Assembly: GCA_023428135.1 (NCBI GenBank)
Contig: JAEYZG010000064.1
Span: 1 to 64,000 of the forward strand
Direction of reading: 5' to 3'
Source of the DNA: Bacteroidota bacterium
Lineage (GTDB): Bacteria; Bacteroidota; Bacteroidia; Cytophagales; Cytophagaceae
Length of the DNA stretch: 64,000 bases
Positions 50,562-59,598 of this stretch are shown one piece after another (within the stretch, counting starts at the first letter, position 1; the number at the start of each line of letters is the position of its first letter). The notes beneath the pieces were generated by a model. That model did not search any database. It saw only the letters and a list, made by a program, of their open reading frames with translations, and was not told where the DNA came from. The position numbers and the translations under genes were made by a program.

Positions 50562-50635
50562 GGAAAACTTTCACTAGCGTTAGAACAACGATATTAAATG
50601 TCAGATTATAAAACAATTTTATAAACTACAAAATT

Positions 50636-51052
50636 ATGAAATCAAAAATTTTATCCATATCACTTCTTGCCATATTGGTACTGTCAGGTGCGACAATTAC
50701 CACAAAAGTTCAATCAGATTTAGCTGATAAGTTAATCGGAACATGGATTTGGAAAACTGTAATTGACAGTGAAACGAAACAAGACCTGGGGCTTGATATG
50801 GTAACTATGGGCATAGCAAGTGAAGTAAAAACAGAATTTAAGAAAGATAACACCTATACAGAAAGTAAGCTGAGAAAAGGAAGTACTGAATATTCCAACA
50901 TCAATGGTGAATGGAAAATAGAAAATAATGAAACGCTTAATCTCAAAGCAAAGGATAAATGGATGCCAAGTAAAATTTTGAAAATATCAAACGATTCCTT
51001 ACTGCTTCAAATGAATCCGAAATTAACTTTGTTAATGGTTAAGCAAAAGTAA
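50636..51052 (+). CDS. lipocalin-like exported protein
   Basis: 138 residues, signal peptide MKSKILSISLLAILVLSGA without lipobox. The mature chain has LADKLIGTWIWKTVIDSE as the first strand (G-x-W), then KTEFKKDNTYTESKL, NGEWKIENNETLNLKAK and a last strand LLMVKQK, the layout of small lipocalin-like DUFs in Bacteroidota. It probably binds a small molecule in the envelope; nothing shows the ligand. Confidence 0.6.
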   Translation: MKSKILSISLLAILVLSGATITTKVQSDLADKLIGTWIWKTVIDSETKQDLGLDMVTMGIASEVKTEFKKDNTYTESKLRKGSTEYSNINGEWKIENNETLNLKAKDKWMPSKILKISNDSLLLQMNPKLTLLMVKQK

Positions 51053-51112
51053 AGGTTATATGTCTTCCATTACCGCTTCTTTCAGTAGGAAAACACTATT
51101 ACATTTTTTAAG

Positions 51113-51799
51113 ATGACCTTGAGACTACTATCAATCATATTGATCTTAACTTTTTTTTCTTGCGGAAATAAGTTGTTCAAGAATAAGAACCTTGACCAAT
51201 CACAAACCATAAATCAGGTAAGTATAATCATAGATACAGCTGAAGCAAAAGAGGAAAATAAATCTACAGGAAAACATCAAACAGAGTTTTTTATAAAGGA
51301 TGAAACAAAGTATTCTCAAATTTTCCTGAAGGAATTTAAAGAAAGACATAGTATTTATGAAACTATAACACTCATTGATGATACGATAATAGTGAACAAT
51401 GACCAAGTTGGACATATCATCATTCCTACAGACTTGCCACTGAATGAACAGGTAACTTATACAACCGCTGAGGATAGTAAAAAACTAGTACTTATAGTTA
51501 AACGCATTAACTACTCAACTTTAGAGTATAGTTATTTTGAAGTTTCGAACGGACTTAAAACGAATGAAAGACAAGGGAAAGCAGAACTTGAACCTGTATT
51601 TTATCTAGGAGCAGAGGGGACATTTGAAGACGAAGAAGAAAATGTTTATGCATCCGTTGAATATATTGACAACTCTGAAAAGGACTGTCGCACTTACATT
51701 CATATTGGAGTTGGAAGTATTGAAAAATCCTTCTTAACACAAGAGTGCGAGACAGATAGAAATAAGTTCAGGACCCCATTGTTAACCCGCACAAAATAG
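51113..51799 (+). CDS. lipoprotein of unknown function
   Basis: 228 residues. Signal with lipobox FFSC (Cys17) followed by GNKLFKNKN. The mature part is polar, with strands (IIVNNDQVGHIIIPTDL, LVLIVKRINYSTLEYSYFEV) and one pair of cysteines near the C-terminus (DCRTYIHIG... QECE). No family recognised. It ends the run of small forward-strand envelope genes. Confidence 0.6.
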   Translation: MTLRLLSIILILTFFSCGNKLFKNKNLDQSQTINQVSIIIDTAEAKEENKSTGKHQTEFFIKDETKYSQIFLKEFKERHSIYETITLIDDTIIVNNDQVGHIIIPTDLPLNEQVTYTTAEDSKKLVLIVKRINYSTLEYSYFEVSNGLKTNERQGKAELEPVFYLGAEGTFEDEEENVYASVEYIDNSEKDCRTYIHIGVGSIEKSFLTQECETDRNKFRTPLLTRTK

Positions 51800-51848
51800 G
51801 AGAAATACTATCTCCCTACTTTATTAAACTACAAAGCTCTATATCGCT

Positions 51849-51974
51849 CATCCTGAGCCCTGTGAAGGGATCTGATAGTTACAAAATAAATTTACCATTT
51901 CAAGAGGGAGTCTTCCTGATAGTTCAATTTTCATTCTTTGGAAAGTCCAGAGGTTCTGAAAGCTCAAGGATGAC
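51849..51974. repeat. interspersed repeat with inverted ends
   Basis: Starts TCATCCTGAGCCC and ends AGCTCAAGGATGACAG, i.e. inverted ends of about 11 bases; its left 55 bases are the reverse complement of 45752-45809 (shared GATCTGATAGTTACAAAAT). No coding capacity. The remaining bases to 52054 show no gene. Confidence 0.65.
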
Positions 51975-52054
51975 AGGGAAGGTATTAGCAGTAAAGTAAG
52001 GCATTGCAACAGATCAATTCACTTTAATGTTAATGTTAATATAAAAACAAAGTT

Positions 52055-53089
52055 ATGAAGTATCAGAATTAAAAAGAGGAGTTAGATTCACTTTATGCTT
52101 TAGCTAAAGAAGAACAAAGAAACAGTGACAAAAAGTTTCTGGTGTGGGCAGGGGGAGACTCTCCGAACCAACAAGATCAATTGTACCATCAGTTCAAAAA
52201 TAGATTTCCGGAAATTGATATTGAGATTATAGTCGACTTATCTAAATACCACGATATAAAAATCTATGAACAATTGAATGATGGCTATTTAGATCCGGAT
52301 GTAACAATGCTTCAGACATTGAACGATTTTGAAAACTGGAAAAAAATGGAAGTTTTAGAGCCGTTCAAACCTGAAGGATTCAAGCACATTCGGGAGGGCT
52401 ATTCCGATCCTGACGGACATTTTATTGCTGCATTTATATTTGCTTTTTTACCTCAGTATGCGAAAGAAGGTGTAGGCTTTGTTCCCCAAAACTATAAAGA
52501 TTTTCTAAAGCCGTTATTTAAAAACAAATTGGTGATGACTCCTCCTCACGATGATGATGCGGTACTTTATGTTTTTGATAAGATCATTCAGAAATACGGA
52601 GTAGGATTTCTGTACGATTTAAAAGAACAAAATCCTGTTTTCGTGCGAGGCACTGCGGCCCCGGCAGCATTGGTGGGGCAGGAGGGATTTTTAGGTAATA
52701 TCGTTGGTTATCCCACTTATCCCGATCAGCCCTCACTATCATTTATTCCTAAAGAAGAATTTTTCATTACCTGGCCTCAAAGAGCTGCAATGTTTAAGCT
52801 GACACAAAACAAAGCAGCAGCGAGGTTGTTTTTGGCCTATATTGCAAGTTTTGAATATCAAAACTCAAGAGGATTTTGGTCAACCCGAAATGATGTAACG
52901 GAAATGGGAGGGCTAGAACCACTTGAGAATTATAAAAATACCGACCCTTTTGATTTTATCAAATGGATGAGAAACAGGGAACACATTCATGAGTTGCGTT
53001 CATTATTCACTGAAATATTCGGAGAAGTAAAAGGCGAATCTCCTTTGAAGGACCAAAGTTTATTGAGAGTGTATTATAATACTTTGTAA
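52055..53089 (+). pseudogene. extracellular solute-binding-protein-like gene with an early in-frame stop
   Basis: From the ATG at 52055 the frame reads MKYQN, then TAA at 52070-52072, then continues open as KEELDSLYALAKEEQRNSDKKFLVWAGGDSP... to 53089. The portion after the stop begins with family-like residues (LY..AKEE....VWAGGD.PNQQ) that precede the only later start, GTG at 52142, so the N-terminus is cut by a nonsense change. The body (MLQTLNDFENWKKM, FVRGTAAPAALVGQ) matches periplasmic binding proteins of ABC-type importers, without signal peptide. It is either a recent pseudogene or is expressed from GTG. No permease genes are nearby. Confidence 0.6.
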
Positions 53090-53578
53090 GGCAATTTGTG
53101 AGACACCTAAATTATACACTGTACCCGTCCTATGGTGACTCCATAGTCAACTTAAGGAATCTTTACTTAGTTAAGTTGATGGCTGTTATCTGGTAAGTCG
53201 ATGATGCGGGATAACTAAAATCCTGTAAATTCTAAAATCCTTTAAATCCTGATTCAGACAATCTCACAATCCAGAAGGGATTGAATATTTATAGATAACT
53301 GGGCATTGCCTTGGTGCGACCTCTACAGGGTCGTATGTTATTTATCTGTTCTTATCTATAAACATTTGACCTCTTCGAGGTCAGGACTTTTCTCAGACTT
53401 TTTAGCTTTACCGTATTGCCAGAAATCTTGCCTGTGCCCCGACCATGGTAACATAATGAATTTTTACTTGGTTAAGTTGACCATGGTGCAGACACCGTCC
53501 GGGGAGTCGGAGAGTGTAGAGGGTAAATAACGTCAAATTAAGCCAGTGGTAGCGACAGTTTTTGTTTTTTATACCCAT
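53090..53578. repeat. intergenic palindromic-repeat cluster
   Basis: No gene seen. Palindromes CGACCTCTACAGGGTCG (53317-53333) and GACCTCTTCGAGGTC (53368-53382) are oppositely placed around an AT-rich spacer, another small inverted element. Two loosely related stretches (about 53130-53185 and 53435-53490) share TTAGTTAAGTTGA-like cores with CATGGT/ACCATGG flanks. Confidence 0.5.
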
Positions 53579-53579
53579 C

Positions 53580-53743
53580 GTAGAGACGCCATGCTGGCGT
53601 CTCAGAAACTGTGATAGAGAGAAATATGTATATCCATCCGATCATCATGCTAATTGAGATTTTTAGTTCATTTGAAAATGATTCTGGTGAAAAAGATAAC
53701 ATTGCACATGTTGGAGAGGGAGACGCCAGCATGGCGTCTCTAC
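53580..53743. repeat. full GAGACGCC inverted-repeat element
   Basis: A 164-base element: left end GTAGAGACGCCATG with CTGGCGTCTC, right end the exact inverse ending GGCGTCTCTAC. The ends are themselves palindromic, and the middle has GAAACTGTGATA, ATTGAGATTTTTAG and GGATAACATTGC-like parts shared with the copies at 56670. The right flank to 53860 (TCCATCCAATCAT, GATGAAAGGATAACATTGC) looks like part of a second, decayed copy. No gene. Confidence 0.85.
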
Positions 53744-53994
53744 GAAATTGGAACAGGAAAATTCCATCCAATCATAATACCTATTGTAGGCTTTAATTTC
53801 CTTTTTTCAGAAGATTCTGATGAAAGGATAACATTGCCCATGGAGGAAAAGGCTAATAGTGTATACCTGGGTAATAATGCATAGTCATATTCATAAAACC
53901 CCATTGTGAAAAAAAGAACTTTTTAATTTACCTTTTTAAGAAGCTGATTGTAGTTGTAAAACTCCATTTAAACCGGAAATAAGATTTGGTTGAT

Positions 53995-56559
53995 ATGAAT
54001 AAAATTGGTCTGCTCTTTATATTGGTGAATATTCTGAATATTCATTTATATGCACAAAACACAATAACTGTCAATTTATCCAATAAAATCCGACCGGTCA
54101 CACACTGTGCATCTGGTTCTTTATATGGAGTCATTGAAACCTTGCCCTCCGATATTGCTAATCTGGTCGCTCCTCTGAAGCCACATGTTTTTGCCAATCC
54201 TGCACAAAGTGGTTCGGGAAAACAACAGCCTGTCGGTGATGCTATAAAAGTTTCTGAACGACTGCAAAACACCACAGCCAAGGTGCAGGTACGTCTGCCT
54301 GATGTTTTGCCTGGATGGCCATATAAGTGGCCCGGTACTCAATCCTTTTTAAATATCTGCCAACAAGTAATTAATGCAAAGAAAGCTTCAGGTAGAACTA
54401 ATTATGATGGTTACGAAATCTGGAATGAACCTCAGGGTACCTGGAACGCATCTAACGGAAACTTTAACACCACCTGCTGGAAACCTACTTTTGATCTGAT
54501 CCGTTCGATGGATCCCGGTGCAAGAATAATCGGGCCGTCACTGGCATATTACAACAATAACTATATGCGTGATTTCCTGACTTTCTGCAAGGCTAATAAT
54601 TGTATTCCGGATGTTGTCTGCTGGCATCAATGGGGAGCAGGTGGGTTTGTAAACGCATACAACCAGTACCGTGCGCTTGAAAAGGAATTGGGAATATCTC
54701 CGAGGCCAATCAGCATTAATGAATATTCTTCAAAAACGAGTGATCCCAATGAAGGTTGTCCAGGGTATTCTGTACCATTTATCAGTAAATTCGAAAGACA
54801 TGGTGTGGAAAGTGCCTGTATCTCCTGGTGGTTTACCAACCTGCCAGGCAGACTGGGAAGTTTGCTGACTTCCAATAACCAGAAAGGCGGAGGATGGCAT
54901 TTGTACAAATGGTATGGAGATATGACGGGAAACATGGTACAGGTAACTCCTCCTAACGATTTTAGCGAAGGCTTGGATGGTTTTGGTTGTATAGACGATG
55001 TCAGTAAATATGCCAGCATCTGCATTGGTGGAAATTTCACAGGAAATGCTTCTGTAAAAATAAACGGAATTCCTGCCTATTTCGGCAGCAGTGTCAAGGT
55101 GAAGCTGGAATATGTTTCATGGTCTGGTAAGGACATTCCGGTAGCTGGTACGTCATTGATTTCCAATTCTGTTTTTAATGTGAACAATGGATCTGTTACA
55201 GTGCCTGTAAATGTAACAAGTATTTATTATGCCTATCGCATTTATTTAGAGCCATCGGTGAATACACCTTCCGTTGCAATTACTGTTCCAGCCAAAGATA
55301 CAGTGGTTGCCAATCCGTCAGATGTGTTGGCTCGTGCAAATGTTTCAGACCCATCAGCAATTAATGATCTGAAGTTTTTTGTCAATGGTGTGCAGTCTGG
55401 AAAAACGCTGACTGCTCCTCCTTTTACCACCACTTTGAATATCAGAACAGCAGGTGTTTATACCGTTACAGCAGAAATCACTGATAAAAACAATAACAAA
55501 GTTGTTTCGTCTGGTAAAATCATAAGGACCGCAATTGCACAGGTTGGTTATAACTATCAGTCTCATACTATTCCAGGTACCATTCAATCAGAAGAATTTG
55601 ACCTGGGAGGAAACGGCTTTGCTTATTTGGACAATACACCGGGAAGCAGTGTCACTCCATTGGTAAATTACCGGACTGACGAGGATGTTGATATTGAAAA
55701 CTGTACTGATGCTGGTGGAGGATACAATATAGGATATGCAACAGCGGGTGAATGGCTGGAATACAGTGTAAAAGTAGCTAAAACAGGAAAATACAACCTT
55801 GCTCTGAGGGTAGCTTGCAATGGCGATGGACGAACGGTTAATTTAACAATTGACGGGAACGCCTTAACCTCATCTATACCCATACCAAACACCTCTGGAT
55901 GGCAAAACTGGACAACTATTTCTGTTAAAGAATTGCAAATGTCTGCAGGGGAACACATCCTGCGATTGACCATAGGAAATGTGGACTATGTCAATCTGAA
56001 TTATATGGTTTTTGAAGAGGTGGTTCAGGTACAACCACCGGCGATCACATTAACTTCGCCAGGTAACCGGACAACCATAAGTGTTGACGAGAAATTAACA
56101 CTGTCTGCAGATGCAACCGATCCTGACGGAAATATCATCGGTGTATCTTTTTATCAAGACGGCAAATTGCTCACCACAGTAAATACTGCACCTTTTTCTT
56201 ATCAGTGGACACCAGCGTTTCCGGGAGAATATTCATTTTATGCTGAAGCTTTTGATACCGATGGCTTAAGTACCAGAACAGATACAGTGAGTATTACAGT
56301 TCAAACAATTGTCACGGGTCTTAATGGAGTGGAGATTACCTCATTTCAACCGCATCCGAATCCTTTGAATGAGGAAGGTTTTTCGCTGAAAGGAATGGGA
56401 AACTTTGCTTATCGCATTGTTGATTTTAAAGGTGCATTGGTAGAAAGCGGCGATGGTTCAGAATCAATAAGCATTGGGAAAGATCTGGCCCAAGGTATAT
56501 ATCTTCTGACGATAGAAAATGAAGAGAACCGGTTTGTCTGGAAGATCGTCAGGAAGTAG
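53995..56559 (+). CDS. secreted multidomain glycoside hydrolase with CBM6-like module and T9SS tail
   Basis: 854 residues from the ATG at 53995. A signal peptide (LLFILVNILNIHLYAQ) precedes a GH39/clan-A-like barrel (about 25-340): acid/base Glu in YEIWNEPQGT, CWHQWGAGG, and nucleophile Glu in ISINEYSS. After an accessory beta domain come an Ig-like strand set (about 420-510), a CBM6-like domain (about 520-675: IQSEEFDLGG, GYATAGEWLEYSVKV), a second Ig-like domain (about 680-765) and a C-terminal T9SS sorting domain (PHPNPLNEEGFSLKG, final FVWKIVRK). It should degrade a plant-type polysaccharide outside the cell. Exact substrate is not readable; xylan or arabinan fits the family. Confidence 0.85.
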   Translation: MNKIGLLFILVNILNIHLYAQNTITVNLSNKIRPVTHCASGSLYGVIETLPSDIANLVAPLKPHVFANPAQSGSGKQQPVGDAIKVSERLQNTTAKVQVRLPDVLPGWPYKWPGTQSFLNICQQVINAKKASGRTNYDGYEIWNEPQGTWNASNGNFNTTCWKPTFDLIRSMDPGARIIGPSLAYYNNNYMRDFLTFCKANNCIPDVVCWHQWGAGGFVNAYNQYRALEKELGISPRPISINEYSSKTSDPNEGCPGYSVPFISKFERHGVESACISWWFTNLPGRLGSLLTSNNQKGGGWHLYKWYGDMTGNMVQVTPPNDFSEGLDGFGCIDDVSKYASICIGGNFTGNASVKINGIPAYFGSSVKVKLEYVSWSGKDIPVAGTSLISNSVFNVNNGSVTVPVNVTSIYYAYRIYLEPSVNTPSVAITVPAKDTVVANPSDVLARANVSDPSAINDLKFFVNGVQSGKTLTAPPFTTTLNIRTAGVYTVTAEITDKNNNKVVSSGKIIRTAIAQVGYNYQSHTIPGTIQSEEFDLGGNGFAYLDNTPGSSVTPLVNYRTDEDVDIENCTDAGGGYNIGYATAGEWLEYSVKVAKTGKYNLALRVACNGDGRTVNLTIDGNALTSSIPIPNTSGWQNWTTISVKELQMSAGEHILRLTIGNVDYVNLNYMVFEEVVQVQPPAITLTSPGNRTTISVDEKLTLSADATDPDGNIIGVSFYQDGKLLTTVNTAPFSYQWTPAFPGEYSFYAEAFDTDGLSTRTDTVSITVQTIVTGLNGVEITSFQPHPNPLNEEGFSLKGMGNFAYRIVDFKGALVESGDGSESISIGKDLAQGIYLLTIENEENRFVWKIVRK

Positions 56560-56669
56560 GCCTGTTCATTAAAAGACTTTTGTAAAATATAATAACTGTA
56601 ATCTATACGAGGGATTTCATAGACATTGCAACAAAATAAAATTTACCCCGTGGTCTGTCGGGGGCCGGT

Positions 56670-56837
56670 GTAGAGACGCCATGCTGGCGTCTCAGAAACT
56701 GTGATAAAGAGCAATATGTTAATTTATCCAATCTTCATGTTTAATTGACGTCTTATAATTCCCTTTTTCGAATGATTTTGATGAAAAGGATAACATTGCT
56801 CATGGTGGAGAGGGAGACGCCAGCATGGCGTCTCTAC
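56670..56837. repeat. full GAGACGCC inverted-repeat element
   Basis: A 168-base copy with intact ends (GTAGAGACGCCATG ... CATGGCGTCTCTAC) and the shared interior (GAAACTGTGATAAAGAG, then GATTTTGATGAAAAGGAT and TGGTGGAGAGG). Confidence 0.85.
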
Positions 56838-56976
56838 GGCTGGGGAAAAGACATGGAATCATTCTATCCAATCCTCATGTTTAATTGTAAGCTTTAATTC
56901 CCTTTTTCGGATGATTTTGATGAAAAGGATAATATCGTACATGGTGGAGAGGGAGACGCCAGCATGGCGTCTCTAC
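56838..56976. repeat. partial tandem copy of the GAGACGCC element
   Basis: Immediately follows the previous copy and repeats its right three quarters (TCCAATCCTCATGTTTAATT, GATTTTGATGAAAAGGAT, GGTGGAGAGGGAGACGCC) ending in GGCGTCTCTAC. It lacks the left palindrome. No gene in 56977-57039. Confidence 0.8.
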
Positions 56977-57039
56977 GAAATTGGAACAGGAAATTTCCAT
57001 CCAATCATCAGTACCTCTTAGATCCTAAATGATATTTAA

Positions 57040-57124
57040 CGAAGTGCGTCAGATGTATGAATCAAATTTCAAATCTCATCGACCTTTGCTCATACTTTAA
57101 GCTTTAAGCTTTCCGCTTTCAGCT
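57040..57124. repeat. direct repeat with AAGCTTT-type tail, copy 1
   Basis: TTTCAAATCTCATCGACCTT followed by CTTTAAGCTTTAAGCTTTCC; a diverged copy lies at about 58480-58563, each abutting the 3' end of a reverse-strand gene. Confidence 0.55.
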
Positions 57125-58222
57125 TTAATCATTTTTATCCTTAGCCTTTTGATCTCTGTTTCTATTTTTAAGCCATCTCTCCAATTTAACGCTATCCCTG
57201 TTTTTAGTTTCTGTTCTTTTGGTTCTGTGTCGGTCTTTTTCCTCATCACGAATATCCTTTTCATCTACCTCTTCTGTTCCGGCGGCAACACGATCGGCAT
57301 GATATCCTCCCCGTTGTCCCAGTGGTTCTGGTTCACCTACAGTGGTATCTTTAACGGTCTGGTGTTCCATTTCAGAATTTATTTCTGCACCGAGAAGCAC
57401 ACAGATGCTTGTAATCTGAAACCACAGCATTAGGATAATGACAGCAGCTATAGCACCATAGGTGGCATCAAAATTACTGAATTTATTAATGTAGAAACTA
57501 AACAGAAGAGAAGCTCCGATCCATAAGGCAGCAGCTATACCTGCACCCCAGCTGACCCACTTGAACTTAGGATTGTTTCTGTCAGGTGCAATTTTATATA
57601 TGACAGATAATGAAAAAACGATGAATGCAAAAAGCAAAGGCCAACGTGCCAATGAAATGATATCTGATATAGTAGAAGGCAATCCAAGTCTATCAATGAT
57701 AGCCGGAAAACCGATTACCAATGCTACAGCTATTAATCCTACCAATATTCCCCCCAGTGTAACTGCAAGAGTTATCCCGTTTAACTTAAAGAAATTTCTT
57801 TCTTCATTTTGGTTGTAAGCTATATTAACACCATCAAAAAGCGCCTTGGTTCCGCTATTAGCAGACCACAAACTAAGCAGAATACTGAAAATTAATGCCA
57901 AACCAAGACCCTGCTGAGGGGCGCTGACTATCTTATGTAATTGTTGAGCAATGATGTCCTGAGCTTGAGGCGGCAATACTGCACTTAACTGACTCAATTG
58001 TTGTTCAACCTGAGCAGCGTCAAATACAAGTCCATATATGGCCACCATAGCACTCAATAAAGGGAAAAGAGCCAGAAAGAAATAAAACGCAACACCTGCA
58101 GCTACTATGCTGATATGATCATTCGTAAATTCATCCTTTACTCTTAAAAAAATATCTTTCCAACCTCTTGCGGGGATCTCCTTTGGTCGATCCGCCATCG
58201 TTCCTCTATCCCTGATATCCAT
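57125..58222 (-). CDS. YihY/virulence factor BrkB family membrane protein
   Basis: 365 residues. After a charged N-terminus, AAGVAFYFFLALFPLLSAMVAIYGL starts the first of about six membrane segments, typical of YihY/BrkB (TIGR00765-like) proteins. The segment SLWSANSGTKALFDGVNIAYN is the family's conserved loop. The C-terminal 75 residues (about 290-365) are a long, strongly charged soluble tail (KDIRDEEKDRHRTKRTETKNRD), longer than in most members. The proteins are often called putative ribonuclease BN in older annotations, but function is unproven. A repeat follows the stop codon immediately. Confidence 0.85.
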   Translation of the reverse strand: MDIRDRGTMADRPKEIPARGWKDIFLRVKDEFTNDHISIVAAGVAFYFFLALFPLLSAMVAIYGLVFDAAQVEQQLSQLSAVLPPQAQDIIAQQLHKIVSAPQQGLGLALIFSILLSLWSANSGTKALFDGVNIAYNQNEERNFFKLNGITLAVTLGGILVGLIAVALVIGFPAIIDRLGLPSTISDIISLARWPLLFAFIVFSLSVIYKIAPDRNNPKFKWVSWGAGIAAALWIGASLLFSFYINKFSNFDATYGAIAAVIILMLWFQITSICVLLGAEINSEMEHQTVKDTTVGEPEPLGQRGGYHADRVAAGTEEVDEKDIRDEEKDRHRTKRTETKNRDSVKLERWLKNRNRDQKAKDKND

Positions 58223-58563
58223 TTCCCATTTTCCCTGTTTCTAAATTGGTAACCGAATGCTTAAAAAGATAGTTTAATAAAGCTCCTGAAGTGGTTCATA
58301 ACGATGCGGTAATCAGTGCCAGGTCATTAATGATTTTTATGGATATCGTAAGGTGATAAGGTTTCGAACCAAAGAAAGGCGGCTTAAAAAATATCCATAA
58401 TCAGAGCGTAATTCTAATTAAGAAAAGGAGAAAGCCAACCTTCCAAGTGAATTTATGAAGTACGACTCAGAGGTCTGAACCAGATTTTAAATCTCATTGA
58501 CCTTCCTCGTACTTTAAACTTTCTGCTTTAAACTTTCTGCTTTCAACTTTAAGCTTTCAACTT
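58223..58563. other. intergenic region with AAGCTTT-type repeat copy 2
   Basis: About 340 bases. The right end, about 58480-58563, is the second copy of the 57040-57124 repeat (ATTTTAAATCTCATTGACCTT, then repeated CTTTCTGCTTTAAA and CTTTCAACTTT units). No gene seen in the rest. Confidence 0.5.
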
Positions 58564-58938
58564 TCAACTTAACTTAGCATCTATCAAAGCCAGGTGCAGT
58601 TCCTGGAAGTCGACAGGCTTTCCAAAGTACCGGAAAAGCGTACCTTGGTCCATTGCCAAATCCAGTGCAGTGGTATCCGGATGAACGGTGAGTGCAATAA
58701 TGAGCGGTGGCGAATCCTTAAAACGTGCAGCACTCACAAATTCAAATCCTGTAACCTCCGGCCTGGGCTGGTCGGCGATGATGATATCTATTTTTTCAGT
58801 GTGCAGGGCAAATAGCGCATCAATACCTGTTCTGAACAGGTGCATGTTATATTCCTTGAATTCCCGGAAATAAGCACGGAAAGCATTCAGGTTGTGCTGC
58901 TCACTATCCACATAGAGCAAGCCGGTTGTGTGTTTCAT
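58564..58938 (-). CDS. stand-alone response-regulator receiver domain
   Basis: 124 residues, a single receiver (CheY-like) fold. The phosphoacceptor is probably Asp56 in IIIADQPRPEVTGFEF and the conserved lysine is Lys107 in YFGKPVD. The first acidic pair is reduced to VDSE (Asp11). No output domain follows. It should be phosphorylated by a histidine kinase not in this window; single-domain receivers often act by protein contact. It stands alone, divergent from the XRE gene across 207 bases. Confidence 0.8.
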   Translation of the reverse strand: MKHTTGLLYVDSEQHNLNAFRAYFREFKEYNMHLFRTGIDALFALHTEKIDIIIADQPRPEVTGFEFVSAARFKDSPPLIIALTVHPDTTALDLAMDQGTLFRYFGKPVDFQELHLALIDAKLS

Positions 58939-59064
58939 TTTTAGCTGGTTTTAGACGTTTTAAAAATAGATTTCAGATGGTTCGACCGTTTAGTGCCGGC
59001 CGGACTGATATTTCCATATATGGCTGATTTTATTAGTTTTGTATATAAGATCAAAAATAAGAGG

Positions 59065-59091
59065 TATTTTATTCTTTGCAAGAATAAAATA
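59065..59091. promoter_or_regulatory. inverted repeat, candidate operator of the XRE gene
   Basis: TATTTTATTCTT (59065-59076) pairs with AAGAATAAAATA (59080-59091) around TGC, 54 bases before the XRE start. An AAAAGAATATCTTAT stretch lies 9-13 bases further on. A dimeric HTH regulator binding its own promoter is the obvious reading; a terminator hairpin is unlikely because no gene ends here. Confidence 0.45.
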
Positions 59092-59145
59092 TTCACATAA
59101 AAGAATATCTTATAATGCGAGTATCGGGTTAATTTTTAAAGAGTT

Positions 59146-59529
59146 ATGCTAACGTTAGGAACTAAAATAAAGAAAGTAAGAGAGCTGAAAGGTCTGAAAC
59201 AGGAATACATGGCAGAGGTATTAGGCATCAGCCAGCCCAGCTACAGCAAAATTGAAACAGATGAGGTGTCTGTAAGCCCCGAGAGGCTGGAGCAGATTGC
59301 GAAGGTTCTTCAGGTGAGTGTGCAGGATATATTGGCGTTTGATGAGAAGATTGTTTTTAATATCATGCAAAAGAAGGATGGAATTTTTAACAACGGAACG
59401 CTCAATCAAAACTTTCCTACAGATATGAAAGCATTGTACGAGGATAAGATAAAGCTGCTAGAAGAGATAATAGAGATGCAGAAAAAGGAGATTGAGCGGT
59501 ATAAGAAGGAGATTGAGAGGTTGAGTTGA
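59146..59529 (+). CDS. XRE-family transcriptional regulator with coiled-coil tail
   Basis: 127 residues. HTH domain at 5-65: KIKKVRELKGLKQEYMAEVLGISQPSYSKIE with the recognition helix near SQPSYSKIE, then VSPERLEQIAKVLQVSVQDIL. The C-terminal half ends in a coiled coil (about 95-127, KIKLLEEIIEMQKKEIERYKK), likely for dimerisation. It follows the candidate operator and precedes the DUF262 gene by 69 bases, so it may regulate itself and the adjoining island. Confidence 0.8.
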   Translation: MLTLGTKIKKVRELKGLKQEYMAEVLGISQPSYSKIETDEVSVSPERLEQIAKVLQVSVQDILAFDEKIVFNIMQKKDGIFNNGTLNQNFPTDMKALYEDKIKLLEEIIEMQKKEIERYKKEIERLS

Positions 59530-59598
59530 GTGTAAGGCTTATTACCAGGGTTATTGTATTATTTGTTGAATGCCCATTATTATTTTAAATAAAAGAAT

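Noticed and set aside
53306..53884. Several short frames in the repeat cluster
   Set aside because: They read through palindromes and the GAGACGCC element, with no signal, family motif or plausible composition.
46792..56976. CRISPR-like repeats
   Set aside because: The GAGACGCC repeats are palindromic, irregularly spaced and carry conserved interiors instead of unique spacers; no cas gene is present.
57149..57433. Forward frame opposite the YihY gene tail
   Set aside because: It is antisense to the charged tail of the YihY/BrkB gene and has no independent support.
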